A stretch of 64,000 nucleotides of DNA. Source: Fabrea salina. Taxonomy: Eukaryota > Ciliophora > Heterotrichea > Heterotrichida > Fabreidae. The notes beneath the pieces are model-generated. The model was not told where the DNA came from. It made no database searches and saw only the letters and a list, made by a program, of their open reading frames with translations. The first letter of the stretch is position 1. The number at the start of each line of letters is the position of its first letter. This document shows positions 19,601 to 26,937 of the stretch, one piece after another. The stretch lies in assembly GCA_022984795.1 (NCBI GenBank), contig JALIHJ010000028.1, forward strand, positions 186,001 through 250,000. Direction: 5' to 3'. Position numbers and translations under genes: made by a program.

Positions 19601-22600
19601 GAGTATGTCACTCATTCTGCCCTACAGGCTACTCTGATGTGTCTGGAACTTGCACGACCTCAGACAGCTTTGTGTTCCACCTACAACCTCACGCCATTCA
19701 AGACACTGTCACAGACACCCAATCATCCATTCCAGTGCAGACAGGCAAAGACACTTCCTTCTACCCCACTGCAGACTCCACAGATCCTATTCCTACCAAA
19801 GACAGAGGGTATTACTTCACAGGCACTTCCTACATGCAACTACCGCCTTACACTGGAACTGCTTCTCCTTTGTTGGCCCTGGGACCTGAATTCACTCTGA
19901 CAATGTGGATTAGACCTGTTAGCCAAGGCACTCTCATCTCCAAGCAAGAAGACTCTTCTACTGTGCCTACTAAACTTGAAGTTGGGCTATCTTCCATGAA
20001 GACTTACGTAGACCTAGACATAACTGGGTACACTACTCAGACAGATACTCAAGCACTTACTGAAGGATGGAACTTCTTAGCTGTGAAGACTTACCTAGAC
20101 TCTGCAGTTCCTGAGTTCAAACTCTCTTTGTTCTTAAACAACACTGAAACACTCCAGCACAGCTTAGGAGAAAACTGGTTGGAGGACCTAGAGTCAGGGT
20201 TCTTGTTTACAATAGGAGCCAAACACTCAGACCAAAGCACACTTACCAACTTCTACACTGGGTTTATCTGGGAAGTAAGAATTTACAACTCAAACAAAGA
20301 TCCTACTACTCTACTGGAGTCCTCCAGCTGTGACTTCTGCAGTTTCTGTCCTATAGACAACCAAGATCAATGCTTACCCAACTGCCTGATCACTGACTTC
20401 TGGAATGGAAGTGAGTGTGTGGAATGTGACTCTGAGTGTACAAGTGGATGCTCTAGACAACACACTTGCAACTTGTGTATAAACTCCTTGTGCATAAACT
20501 GCAGCAGCTTTGAAGAAGGAGACTGTAGTGAGTGCAAAGCCAATGCCTCTGGAAACCCTTGTGTATGCGACCCAGGCTATGGTTTGGAGCGACTCAATTT
20601 AACTTGTGTCGAGTGTGGGCCTTTGAATTATGCCCAAGTAGTAAACAACAGGTGTTACTGTGTAGATGGCTACTTCAATAGGGACTCTAAGGGAATAAAC
20701 TGCCAGCCATGCTCTTTAGAATGCTCTCAATGCTCTCCTTTGGACCTAGACTGTGTAGACTGCCAAGTAAAAAACTCAGTTAGGGATTCTTCTGGAGACT
20801 GCGTGTGTCCACTACACTCAAGCTTTTCAAATCAAGAGTGTGTATGTCAAGAAGGTTACTTTTTAGACCAAACTGTTCCTGAATGCAATCAGTGCCACTA
20901 CTCCTGCAAAACTTGTTCAGGTCCAGAATCCACGGACTGCCTTTCATGCGAAGATTCTTACCTACACGAAGACGGAACCTGTGGACCTTGTCCTGAGGGA
21001 ACATACTTAGAACGAACTGAGTGTTTAGAATGCATGGACTTATGTGCAACTTGTTTAAGTGGAAAAGAATGCACAGAGTGCACAGAAAACGCATCATTTA
21101 ACTCAAGCAACACCTGTGAGTGTGACCAAGGCTACTTCTCCCAAAGCGGGTTCTGCGAAAGACAACTATTCTACGCCAACTTAACTGCAGCAGAAGACAA
21201 CACTCTGACTCTAACCTTCTCTGAAACTCCTACTTCCCAACTAACACCAACTGACTACAACATCTACCTGCAAAACAAGTCAATTGAGTTCAGCTACTCA
21301 AAGAGGGATGACTACAAGTTTGAGCTCAGTTTCCAGTCTTACGTGTCTGAAGGAGAACTGGCCTACTTAGAGTTTACTAATGCTTCTGGAGTAGTTAGTG
21401 AAACCAACTCTATTCTGGAAGACAAAGTACTGCAAGTAAAACTCTACGAGTATGATCCATCAGTTGAAGAAGCCAAACAAGCTGAAAGCCTAGCTCGAAC
21501 TACAGCCTTTACAGGAATAGCAGTATCTTTAGTGCTAGTTCCGTTCAACCCCAATCCTTCAGGACTGTGGGCTACTATGAACACTATCCAAATACTGACC
21601 TACATTCCTCTCACTACCAACCCACTGACTCCTAAAACCAAGGGATTCTTGAAAGGGCTCAATACAATGAAAAGCAGCATTCCCAATGCCTTTGACTTGC
21701 TTAACTTCGAAAGCAGGCCTAACCCCAACCACTACTCCAAAGACTACGGGTATGAGTCTTACTTGTTTCTGGAAAACTCAGGAACAGAATTAACCATACT
21801 CATGTTTCTACTAGCTCTGTGGCCTGTCATCTTGGTACTCTCCAAAATACCCAAGATCAAAGGAGTCTTTGAGAAACTGCTGGCCAAGTACAGGTATGGA
21901 GTCCTTATTCGGTTTTGGATTCAAACTTACTTGGACTTGGTTATCTCTTGTTTGATTCAGCTCTACTCAGTAGACTCAATATCAAGAGAAGCAATCAACA
22001 ACTTCATTCCAGCAGTTGTAGTGGGGGTACTCCTAGCAGTCACTCCAGGTGCAATAGTAGTTTTCTGCAGAAAGAACCAAACTACAATCAAGGAATCGCA
22101 ACAGGAGTCAGAGGAATCAGAGGAACCACAAGAATCAGAGGCCTACAAACGCTACAAGCCATTTATTGGTGAGTTCGACTGCACAGAAAGATTCGAAGCT
22201 AGTTACACCTACGCTTTGTTCACTCTCGTGAGACTACTGTTGGGAGCCAGTTTTATCTTCCTGACAGAGTTTCCCTACACACAAGCCACCATCAACACTG
22301 TTCTGATGGCTGTGTTTGCTGTGTTTCTGTTAGTAGTGAGGCCCTACAAAAACAAGCTCCAGCAACTAATTTCTGTGATTGTGGAAACAGGAGTGTTTAT
22401 TGTCTACTTAGTTTCTATGTACTTCTTGAGTGACTGGGGAGGCAAGCACAAAGCAGAGGAAGCAGTGATCTGCCTAGCCTACGGATCCATTGGACTGCGA
22501 ACTCTGTTTGTTGCTGCAAGCGCACTACTGAATATTGCCAATTTCGTCAAGAAGAAGTGCCAGAAGACTCGAGTAGTTCCAGTTGAAACCCGATTCCATA

Positions 22601-22683
22601 GCATTTTTGAGAGTCGAATGCACCCAAGCCTACAAGAAAACTCACTTTTTGTCAAGACTGAGCAAGTCCAGAGTCCTAATTAA
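16609..22683 (+). CDS. Giant cysteine-rich multi-pass membrane protein with four ConA-like domains
   Basis: A 2024-residue protein with a signal peptide (about 1-18, LHLVLICGLLVAVANSA). Four concanavalin-A/LamG-like domains follow, each opened by a (D/Q/N)RG(Y/F)YF-type motif (for example DRGYYFHTTAY, DRGYYFTGTSYMQLPPY) and containing a WVR/WIRP strand and an (L/V)KVFQ or VRIYNS end strand. Between them and up to about residue 1520 lie furin/EGF-like Cys repeats (CxxC spaced, many C..C..C..GY). A beta-rich stalk (about 1520-1620) leads to eight to ten hydrophobic helices (about 1630-1990) and a short cytosolic tail. The frame is uninterrupted. The C-terminal domain (LWATMNTIQILTYIPL, FRKN-like loop, FLSDWGGKHKAEE) is nearly the same as in the 35857 copy. 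I infer a surface receptor, adhesin or mechanosensor; the ligand is unknown. Confidence 0.85.
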   Translation: MLHLVLICGLLVAVANSAACNSFRESLGCYDCAGGWKLLDKLCVKNCPTLYDSGTCSFPGGDLNLFDLEFYQVTDTTASSVGSFNTPGSVQFQDMSRRSPIPTSQRGFYFDQLSELTSSAGYIPGIKHSVIFWVRPLFPGNLLTMKDSAETHYKISYSSGTWNFDFRYSHIEIQYRTFGDEEVHLRGYQTKTIQASQSSGSWKRITFAIDEDYISTYSCKCGLFGCSTCYNYNICQFNSFVDGALQNNDEFNDCWATSNVNTGSMAWNIGKIDSEDSFTGFLYRLLFRNSNNDQTMSGWSPPTCDLKTEVNAGSCDVAEPCTPPACIPCDYKCSDCSSFPWLCRSGSCANHRVEGVCMDTNPSTSGILINQDFSGFPPYGDFSSGSVSSTYFPFDGGEADDVLPMKNRGVFYDSSRFLENDQVKLYYSFSLSVWVRGTSSGKILTKGNYLIVEEGRVTLKLEDIYGNTYDKQVSVTGGLNTWYHVAYSCEFVYSSGTTLKSYLDNIHQNSLSETELIFREPGTDSLVIGTYASGFIYMLKIWQEAVSDYSSDYCVGGTKSDCFWSCEVEEYEDDSGNCVACDGTCSEGCVRGTDCIPCSDDLCDECSSFDDGACTSCVSNASSEPNCVCDSEFYKLENECKPCYSGCSQCSSSEYYQCSACVSGSYLLYSMMCVSPCPTEYDNPSTTCDLSTELVVDLQFYNEIKGDLDGFSYGTNSNFYPNLDTNDPWPAKDRGYYFHTTAYAQKSLLIAPKFTLLGWLKLTSDSGTFIYKGDNSADHKLHITFSGGSISVSLTTVDEVVSGSGSTDLKDSWKYFAVSSDILGTGETKLTVTIDSTTEFTAQCSVATFFSDESTHRLTIGSGGSSFEGFLLSLKVFQAPDKTGTGYPFSGSRSDCPIDEFPDSGGCSSCVGCSKGCVRAEHCNLCKDELCHKCDTFGTGCSECKTNAGDSSGTCQCDTGYFKALDECAECTTNCDACTSSDFHHCTDCSSGYLLIEGVCHSFCPTGYSDVSGTCTTSDSFVFHLQPHAIQDTVTDTQSSIPVQTGKDTSFYPTADSTDPIPTKDRGYYFTGTSYMQLPPYTGTASPLLALGPEFTLTMWIRPVSQGTLISKQEDSSTVPTKLEVGLSSMKTYVDLDITGYTTQTDTQALTEGWNFLAVKTYLDSAVPEFKLSLFLNNTETLQHSLGENWLEDLESGFLFTIGAKHSDQSTLTNFYTGFIWEVRIYNSNKDPTTLLESSSCDFCSFCPIDNQDQCLPNCLITDFWNGSECVECDSECTSGCSRQHTCNLCINSLCINCSSFEEGDCSECKANASGNPCVCDPGYGLERLNLTCVECGPLNYAQVVNNRCYCVDGYFNRDSKGINCQPCSLECSQCSPLDLDCVDCQVKNSVRDSSGDCVCPLHSSFSNQECVCQEGYFLDQTVPECNQCHYSCKTCSGPESTDCLSCEDSYLHEDGTCGPCPEGTYLERTECLECMDLCATCLSGKECTECTENASFNSSNTCECDQGYFSQSGFCERQLFYANLTAAEDNTLTLTFSETPTSQLTPTDYNIYLQNKSIEFSYSKRDDYKFELSFQSYVSEGELAYLEFTNASGVVSETNSILEDKVLQVKLYEYDPSVEEAKQAESLARTTAFTGIAVSLVLVPFNPNPSGLWATMNTIQILTYIPLTTNPLTPKTKGFLKGLNTMKSSIPNAFDLLNFESRPNPNHYSKDYGYESYLFLENSGTELTILMFLLALWPVILVLSKIPKIKGVFEKLLAKYRYGVLIRFWIQTYLDLVISCLIQLYSVDSISREAINNFIPAVVVGVLLAVTPGAIVVFCRKNQTTIKESQQESEESEEPQESEAYKRYKPFIGEFDCTERFEASYTYALFTLVRLLLGASFIFLTEFPYTQATINTVLMAVFAVFLLVVRPYKNKLQQLISVIVETGVFIVYLVSMYFLSDWGGKHKAEEAVICLAYGSIGLRTLFVAASALLNIANFVKKKCQKTRVVPVETRFHSIFESRMHPSLQENSLFVKTEQVQSPN

Positions 22684-22734
22684 CATGGTAGTTCGAAATG
22701 GTTAACTAGACCCTTAAACTTAGTTCTGGGTAAT

Positions 22735-22738
22735 AAAA
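22735..22738 (-). terminator. Pol III oligo-T terminator of the 5S gene
   Basis: Four A on the plus strand, that is TTTT on the transcribed sense strand, six bases after the end of the 5S rRNA. A short T run just past the gene is the normal Pol III stop. Confidence 0.6.
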
Positions 22739-22744
22739 GTCTAG

Positions 22745-22862
22745 GTTGTCAGCACGAGAGATTCCCTGGCGGTCCCCCACCCAAGTACTAACCTCGCCTT
22801 ATGCCGCTTAACTTCAGAGTTCGGATGGGATCTGGTGCATTAGGCATAGTATGGCCGACAAC
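22745..22862 (-). rRNA. 5S ribosomal RNA
   Basis: The minus strand reads GUUGUCGGCCAUACUAUGCC at its 5' end and ends GUGCUGACAAC, so the two ends pair as helix I. The length of 118 nt, the loop A/helix III text CCGAACUCUGAAGUUAAGC and the GGUUAGUACUUGGGUGGG segment are all diagnostic of eukaryotic 5S rRNA, and they also contain the internal box A and box C that recruit TFIIIA and Pol III. A run of four T on the minus strand at 22738-22735 follows the 3' end after six bases and serves as terminator. Only one copy is present in the window; it is not in a tandem array. Confidence 0.97.
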
Positions 22863-23096
22863 ATATAAGTCCAAGTCTCTTTAAATATACTTTATGGGTT
22901 AGTAACTATTGCTGTTCATTTGTGCTTATCCAGAGTAAACTCAGTTGCCAAAGCAGGACTATGATTAGTTATTCTGATTTGATAGTAGAGCTTAGATTAA
23001 AACTTGAATTCAAACTCAGCCAAACCAAAACAACTTGCTTCTAAACTCAAAACTCTTATGAGGTGACAGGAACTTCCTGGGAACTTAAAGACTACT

Positions 23097-23125
23097 GGCT
23101 TGAACTAGCTCAAATAAATAAATTA
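23097..23125 (+). repeat. Short dispersed repeat with AAAT tail, copy A
   Basis: GGCTTGAACTAGCTC followed by AAATAAATAAAT. The first 27 bases recur exactly at 35451-35477. The (AAAT)n end is what a retroposed 3' end would look like, but the body upstream of the match is not clearly shared between the two copies. Confidence 0.45.
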
Positions 23126-23133
23126 GATTTAAA

Positions 23134-24453
23134 TCATCCCATCTTTCCATGTAGTAGTCTTAGGTTTTTGCGTGTAATTTCTATAGTGGGACCATTGTTT
23201 GCTTCTGAAATCTCCAGGCTCTTTAGGTAGTAGTCTTCTGCTTTAGAGTAGTTGTTCATGTTTTCGTAAGCCCACCCCAAGTTGTTATATGTAACCGCTA
23301 GATCATTGCTCCTAAGGTCTACAGCCTCTCTGATTCTGATTGCTCTGAGGTTGTAGTCTTCTGCCTTAGAGTAGTTCTTCATTTTGATGTAAGTCAACCC
23401 CAATTTGAAGTATGTACTAGCTAAAGAAGCACTCCCAGGAATTTCAGTCTCCTTGATCCTTATACTCCTTAAATAGCACTGTTCAGCACTGGTGTAGTCT
23501 TGCATTTTTTGATAAATAAAACCCAGATCATTCAAGCAGTATGCCTTTTCTGGGTCGATTTCATCAATTTCCAGCACAAGTGACTGGATTTGCTCTGACT
23601 CGACCTTTCTACTTTCGGACTCCAGAGCCAAGGAGTTGACTCTGGTCTTTAATGCCTCAACTCTCTCCTTTTCTGATTCGGTCTTTTGCTCCAGCTGTTC
23701 TTTATCCTTGTTGCTCATTTCAAGGTTTCTTTTCAGATCGGCAATTCTTGTGTTGAGTCTCTGGATTTCATTTCCTGCTTGAGTTTTCTCCTTTTTGTAT
23801 CCTGCTTTGGTTTCTTGGAGCTCCTTTTTCAGATCAATTATTCTTTGTTCGAGTCCCTGAATTCTCTGATCTTTAGAGTGGACTGTGTTTTTAGCTTCGT
23901 CTAGTCTTTTGGTGAGTTCATCAATTCTGTCTTCCAAAGTCTTTTTCTGGGCCTTTAGTTCTTCTAATTGGTTCGAAAAGCCCAGTTGGCTGTTTTTGAG
24001 TTCTTGGTCTTTGGGTTTGAGTTGTCTTTGGAGGGTAGTTATTTCTTCAGAGTACTCAGCAATTTGGATCTCTAAGGCTTGAAGTTGGTTGTTGAAGCCC
24101 AATTTATTGACTAGTTGCTCAAAGGTGTTATTAGATCTGACCTGATTTACTCGGTCAATAGTTGAAAGAATAGTAGAATGGGAGTCAAGCAGTTCACTCT
24201 TCAGTTTTTTGAGTAGAGTGAGTTGCTCAAAAGTCACTCTCTCAACTTCTAAGATGATTAGAGTACTTAGTTGGATGACTTCCTGTTTTTTACAGGAAAT
24301 CATCCTTAGTACTTCGTTAACTTGGTCACTTTCAGTCAGAGGGCTAATAAAGTGACCTTGAGTAGCATGAATAACAAGTATATGTTCACACAAAAGCTCT
24401 TCACAACTGCATACAGAAATAGCTTGACACGTCGAAGGACAGTTGGCTTGCAT
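23134..24453 (-). CDS. Coiled-coil TPR protein with Cys/His-rich N-terminus
   Basis: A 439-residue protein from the ATG at 24453, which follows CCTATTTATA; the frame is open 14 codons further up, but that start lacks the context. Residues 1-35 contain a C...C......C.C....LC.H....H....H pattern (CPSTCQAISVCSCEELLCEH) that resembles a B-box zinc finger. A long coiled coil spans about 60-305. Three to four tetratricopeptide repeats of kinesin-light-chain type end the protein (CLNDLGFIYQKMQDYTSAEQ, YFKLGLTYIKMKNYSKAEDY, YNNLGWAYENMNNYSKAEDY). This suggests an adaptor that oligomerises and binds peptides, possibly a ubiquitin or transport scaffold. A decayed relative of its N-terminus lies upstream at 25080-25239. 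The stop is TGA. Confidence 0.75.
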   Translation of the reverse strand: MQANCPSTCQAISVCSCEELLCEHILVIHATQGHFISPLTESDQVNEVLRMISCKKQEVIQLSTLIILEVERVTFEQLTLLKKLKSELLDSHSTILSTIDRVNQVRSNNTFEQLVNKLGFNNQLQALEIQIAEYSEEITTLQRQLKPKDQELKNSQLGFSNQLEELKAQKKTLEDRIDELTKRLDEAKNTVHSKDQRIQGLEQRIIDLKKELQETKAGYKKEKTQAGNEIQRLNTRIADLKRNLEMSNKDKEQLEQKTESEKERVEALKTRVNSLALESESRKVESEQIQSLVLEIDEIDPEKAYCLNDLGFIYQKMQDYTSAEQCYLRSIRIKETEIPGSASLASTYFKLGLTYIKMKNYSKAEDYNLRAIRIREAVDLRSNDLAVTYNNLGWAYENMNNYSKAEDYYLKSLEISEANNGPTIEITRKNLRLLHGKMG

Positions 24454-25715
24454 TATAAATAGGAGGCGGAAAATGGCAATTAGTTTAAGGAGCAAAGAAA
24501 TATGAAGTAATTCTGGGTATTTGGAATACTTAGGGAATAGGTGAGTAACACAATGGTTAATGAATACCAGTGTTGTTAGGAACTAAGAAAGCACACAGCA
24601 ATGGAATATGTACATGGTGAATCGGAAATACATGAAATTACTAGAATGACTAAGTCTACTCAGAGCATTCAACGGCGCCTTGTGAGTACTTAGAATGCCT
24701 CGAATTGAAGGCACAGTTCTCAAATCCCAAAGCTCAAGTGATTAAGCTAGGAGAAGCTCACTTGAGAGAGTAAAAGCATGGACGTGAAAGACACAAAAAG
24801 TGCCAGAGAAGTCGGCATTTTATAAGGAATGGAGCTACAGGAAGAGACCACTAAAGGACTAATCACAGATCAACTAGGCACTGGGCTATACTTGCACGAC
24901 AAGTGCTCTGGAAACGAAGAATGAGCTAGCTTCAGACAAATCGAAGACCCCAAAAAGAACTTGGGCTTTAGTTCTCGTAGTTGGTTGATGAATAGCTTGT
25001 TAAATGGGATTTCTTTGAGTTTTTCTATACTCGTTCAATGTTACTTTGTCCGAGCCCCTCTATTCAGACAAGCTCTCGCAAGGCCAGCTTCTGTGTCTCT
25101 GAAATGACCCTTTCAGTTATTTGGATGATTTCCCTCTTCTTCTAGGAAATCATATCGACTACCTGCGTTTCAAGACCTGGTGCATGGTCACATAGAAGAT
25201 TCCCAAAGCTTTACAACCAAGAAGGCAGATGTTTTCCATTGTAAAGTATAACTTAATTAAAAGGAGGTACTGATTACCTGGTTTAAACCATTCTCATTCT
25301 ATACACTAGCCACTTCCAAAGAACCAAATCGCACTTATACCTAAAACAGTCATAGTAAACCGATCTTCTAATGCTCCTTTTCCCGTAAACAAGCACAGAA
25401 TCCTTAAGCGCCAAGAACTAGTGAATTTGCCAGTCATTGCACTTTTTCGTCCCTGCAGTTCTGTATTGAGATTCTAACACTGGTGTGCTAGCTTCATAAG
25501 CACTGTTCTATGTGCTCGGGAACATTATAATTATGACGGGTGGGCTGCTCTGTAGGTTCATCATGAAAAAGAACAAAGCGGCCTGTGGATAGCTTTGACT
25601 TAGCTAAGTTTTTCAAGCACAATATGCTTCTAGATGGCTTCAGAACGTTAGCTTAAGTTCTTTAAGCAACATTTAATAACAGTACTAGAACAAAAACTGC
25701 TTAGTTTATCTAATT
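24454..25715. other. 1.26-kb region with decayed coding traces only
   Basis: This is the longest gene-free stretch before 34 kb. It contains a relic of the TPR gene (25080-25239, listed separately). Short protein-like stretches broken by stops occur around 24680-24960 on the plus strand, for example GMELQEETTKGLITDQLG. I recognise no RNA gene, and the rest shows nothing I can support. Confidence 0.5.
25080..25239 (-). pseudogene. Relic of the N-terminus of the TPR/coiled-coil gene
   Basis: Reading the minus strand from an ATG at 25239 gives a Cys-containing start (MENICLLGCKALGIF). A different frame then gives LCDHAPGLETQVVDMIS, a stop, and KKREIIQITERVISETQK. These align with LLCEHILVIHATQGH and VNEVLRMISCKKQEVIQLST of the gene at 23134-24453. 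At least one frameshift and one nonsense codon separate it from an intact gene, and nothing of the coiled coil or TPR part remains. It is a truncated duplicate. Confidence 0.6.
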
Positions 25716-25833
25716 AGTTGGATACTAGCAGGTGCAACAGAAAGAGACCCACTCTGCAACAACCCTTCACTGGAACCAACAAAAGGCCCAAGGGCTCGAT
25801 AAAGTAATAAATAAATAAAGTTGGATACTAGCA
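25716..25833 (+). mobile_element. SINE-like short retroposon with 15-base target duplication
   Basis: A perfect 15-base direct repeat, AGTTGGATACTAGCA, lies at 25716-25730 and 25819-25833. Between the copies are 88 bases (25731-25818) that start GGTGCAACAGAAAG and end GGGCTCGATAAAGTAATAAATAAATAA. A long target duplication plus an AAAT-type tail is what LINE-driven insertion of a short non-autonomous element leaves. The insertion lies in the last codons of the INTS2-like reading frame: removing the insert and one repeat restores ...SVASIQLIR and a TAA. A similar tail, GGGCTCGCTAAAGTAATAATAAATAAA, occurs at 35270-35296. No clear Pol III A box is seen, so tRNA or 5S origin is unproven. Confidence 0.6.
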
Positions 25834-26900
25834 ACTGAGTAGTTAAAAAAGTGTTTGGGCATTTTGCGTTTGAGTTTCCGGCACCTTCCGTTGAGTTGGG
25901 GAAAAGCCTGCACGTACAGGTCAAGTATGTACTCAAACTCTTTTTCTTCCACAAAGAAGTTTATGTGGTCTTCAATGTACTGTATGCAACTGCGGAGTAT
26001 GTCAAGCATCTTTTGTGTGGGGTACTTAATAGAAAGGTGCCCAGCCAGAGTCAAAGCAAACTTTTTCTGGGAAGAAGACCCTTGCTGGACTAAGTCCATA
26101 ATGAAGTCCCAGGTGCAAATCAAACTGCCTATTTTGTCGACTGCAACTGGCAAAAGGTCTAGTGGGTAGCCTTGGTAGTGCACTAGTTTTATCAAAAGAG
26201 GGTTTTCGATCCAGTAACCGTGCAGGAAGTCACAGATAGCTCTGTCTACCTGAGAGTCAGTTCCTAAGTTGTCAAAGAGTTGCTGCACACAAGCTGACTG
26301 CTGAGTGTAAGTTACCATAGTAAGAATAAAGGAGTGTCTGGACTCTTGAGAAACTTGGTTTTTGTAAGTCAGCACGTAGTGTTCCCAAGCTGCCAAAAGC
26401 ACTTCTAGTATTGAAACTGCAATGCTAAGTAGTAGTTACTCTACTGTAGAAGGAGAGTCCAGTTTAAGGACTTGGAACACTCTGAGTGGGTTAAGAGTTT
26501 CGTGAGGACTAGAAGCAACAGGACGCAGTGCGTTCAAAAACTCCAAAGAAACCTTTAAAGGGTGCCAGGCCAGCAAACACACAAAGTCCTGCACCTCACT
26601 TTCAGAAACACTTGGAAAGCAGTGCGAAAACTTAAGTAGGAAAGACTCAGGCAAGTTAGGGCAACTTGAAGACTCCACTAAAGAACTAATGAAGAACCAA
26701 GGCATGTGTTGGGAAACCAACTGCACAAGCCACTCAAGCAGTTTGTCTTTGGCCTTCTTAAGGACTGCTCTTACGTCTACTTCAAAGAAAAAACTGAACT
26801 CGTAAGGAGAACTAAGCACTCTCGAGTTGTAAAGCAAACTGTAAAAAAGCACACGGTACTGGAGAGCAGGGTGGTCTTTGGCTAATGCGTTCTTCAGGGG
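25767..26900 (-). pseudogene. INTS2: 5'-truncated Integrator subunit 2 (C-terminal about 370 residues)
   Basis: The frame opens without an ATG at 26900 (LKNALAKDHPALQYRVLFYS) and runs, across a 15-base intron at 26425-26439, to the C-terminus. The match to INTS2 is clear at LLIKLVHYQGYPLDLLPVAV, at the following GSLICTWDFIMDLV and at SIKYPTQKMLDILRS. INTS2 is about 1200 residues in animals and belongs to the Integrator complex, which cleaves snRNA 3' ends and attenuates Pol II. Here the N-terminal two thirds is missing because the divergent giant gene starts at 26938. The 3' end was altered by the SINE-like insert, which adds a tail LYLFITLSSPWAFCWFQ. The body has no other lesion, so truncation is probably recent. 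Unannotated introns further 5' could not help, as no coding room remains. Confidence 0.75.
26425..26439 (-). other. 15-base spliceosomal intron in the INTS2-like gene
   Basis: The sense strand reads GTAACTACTACTTAG. It contains the only stop codon of an otherwise continuous frame and its removal joins VD to IAVSILEVLLAAWEHY without a frame change. It starts GTA and ends TAG, as heterotrich introns do. Confidence 0.85.
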
Positions 26901-26937
26901 TTAAACTCATCAAATGAATTGAAACAACTATAATAAA

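Noticed and set aside
22870-23090. tRNA or second 5S gene downstream of the 5S locus
   Set aside because: No cloverleaf, A/B box pair or 5S similarity could be read on either strand.
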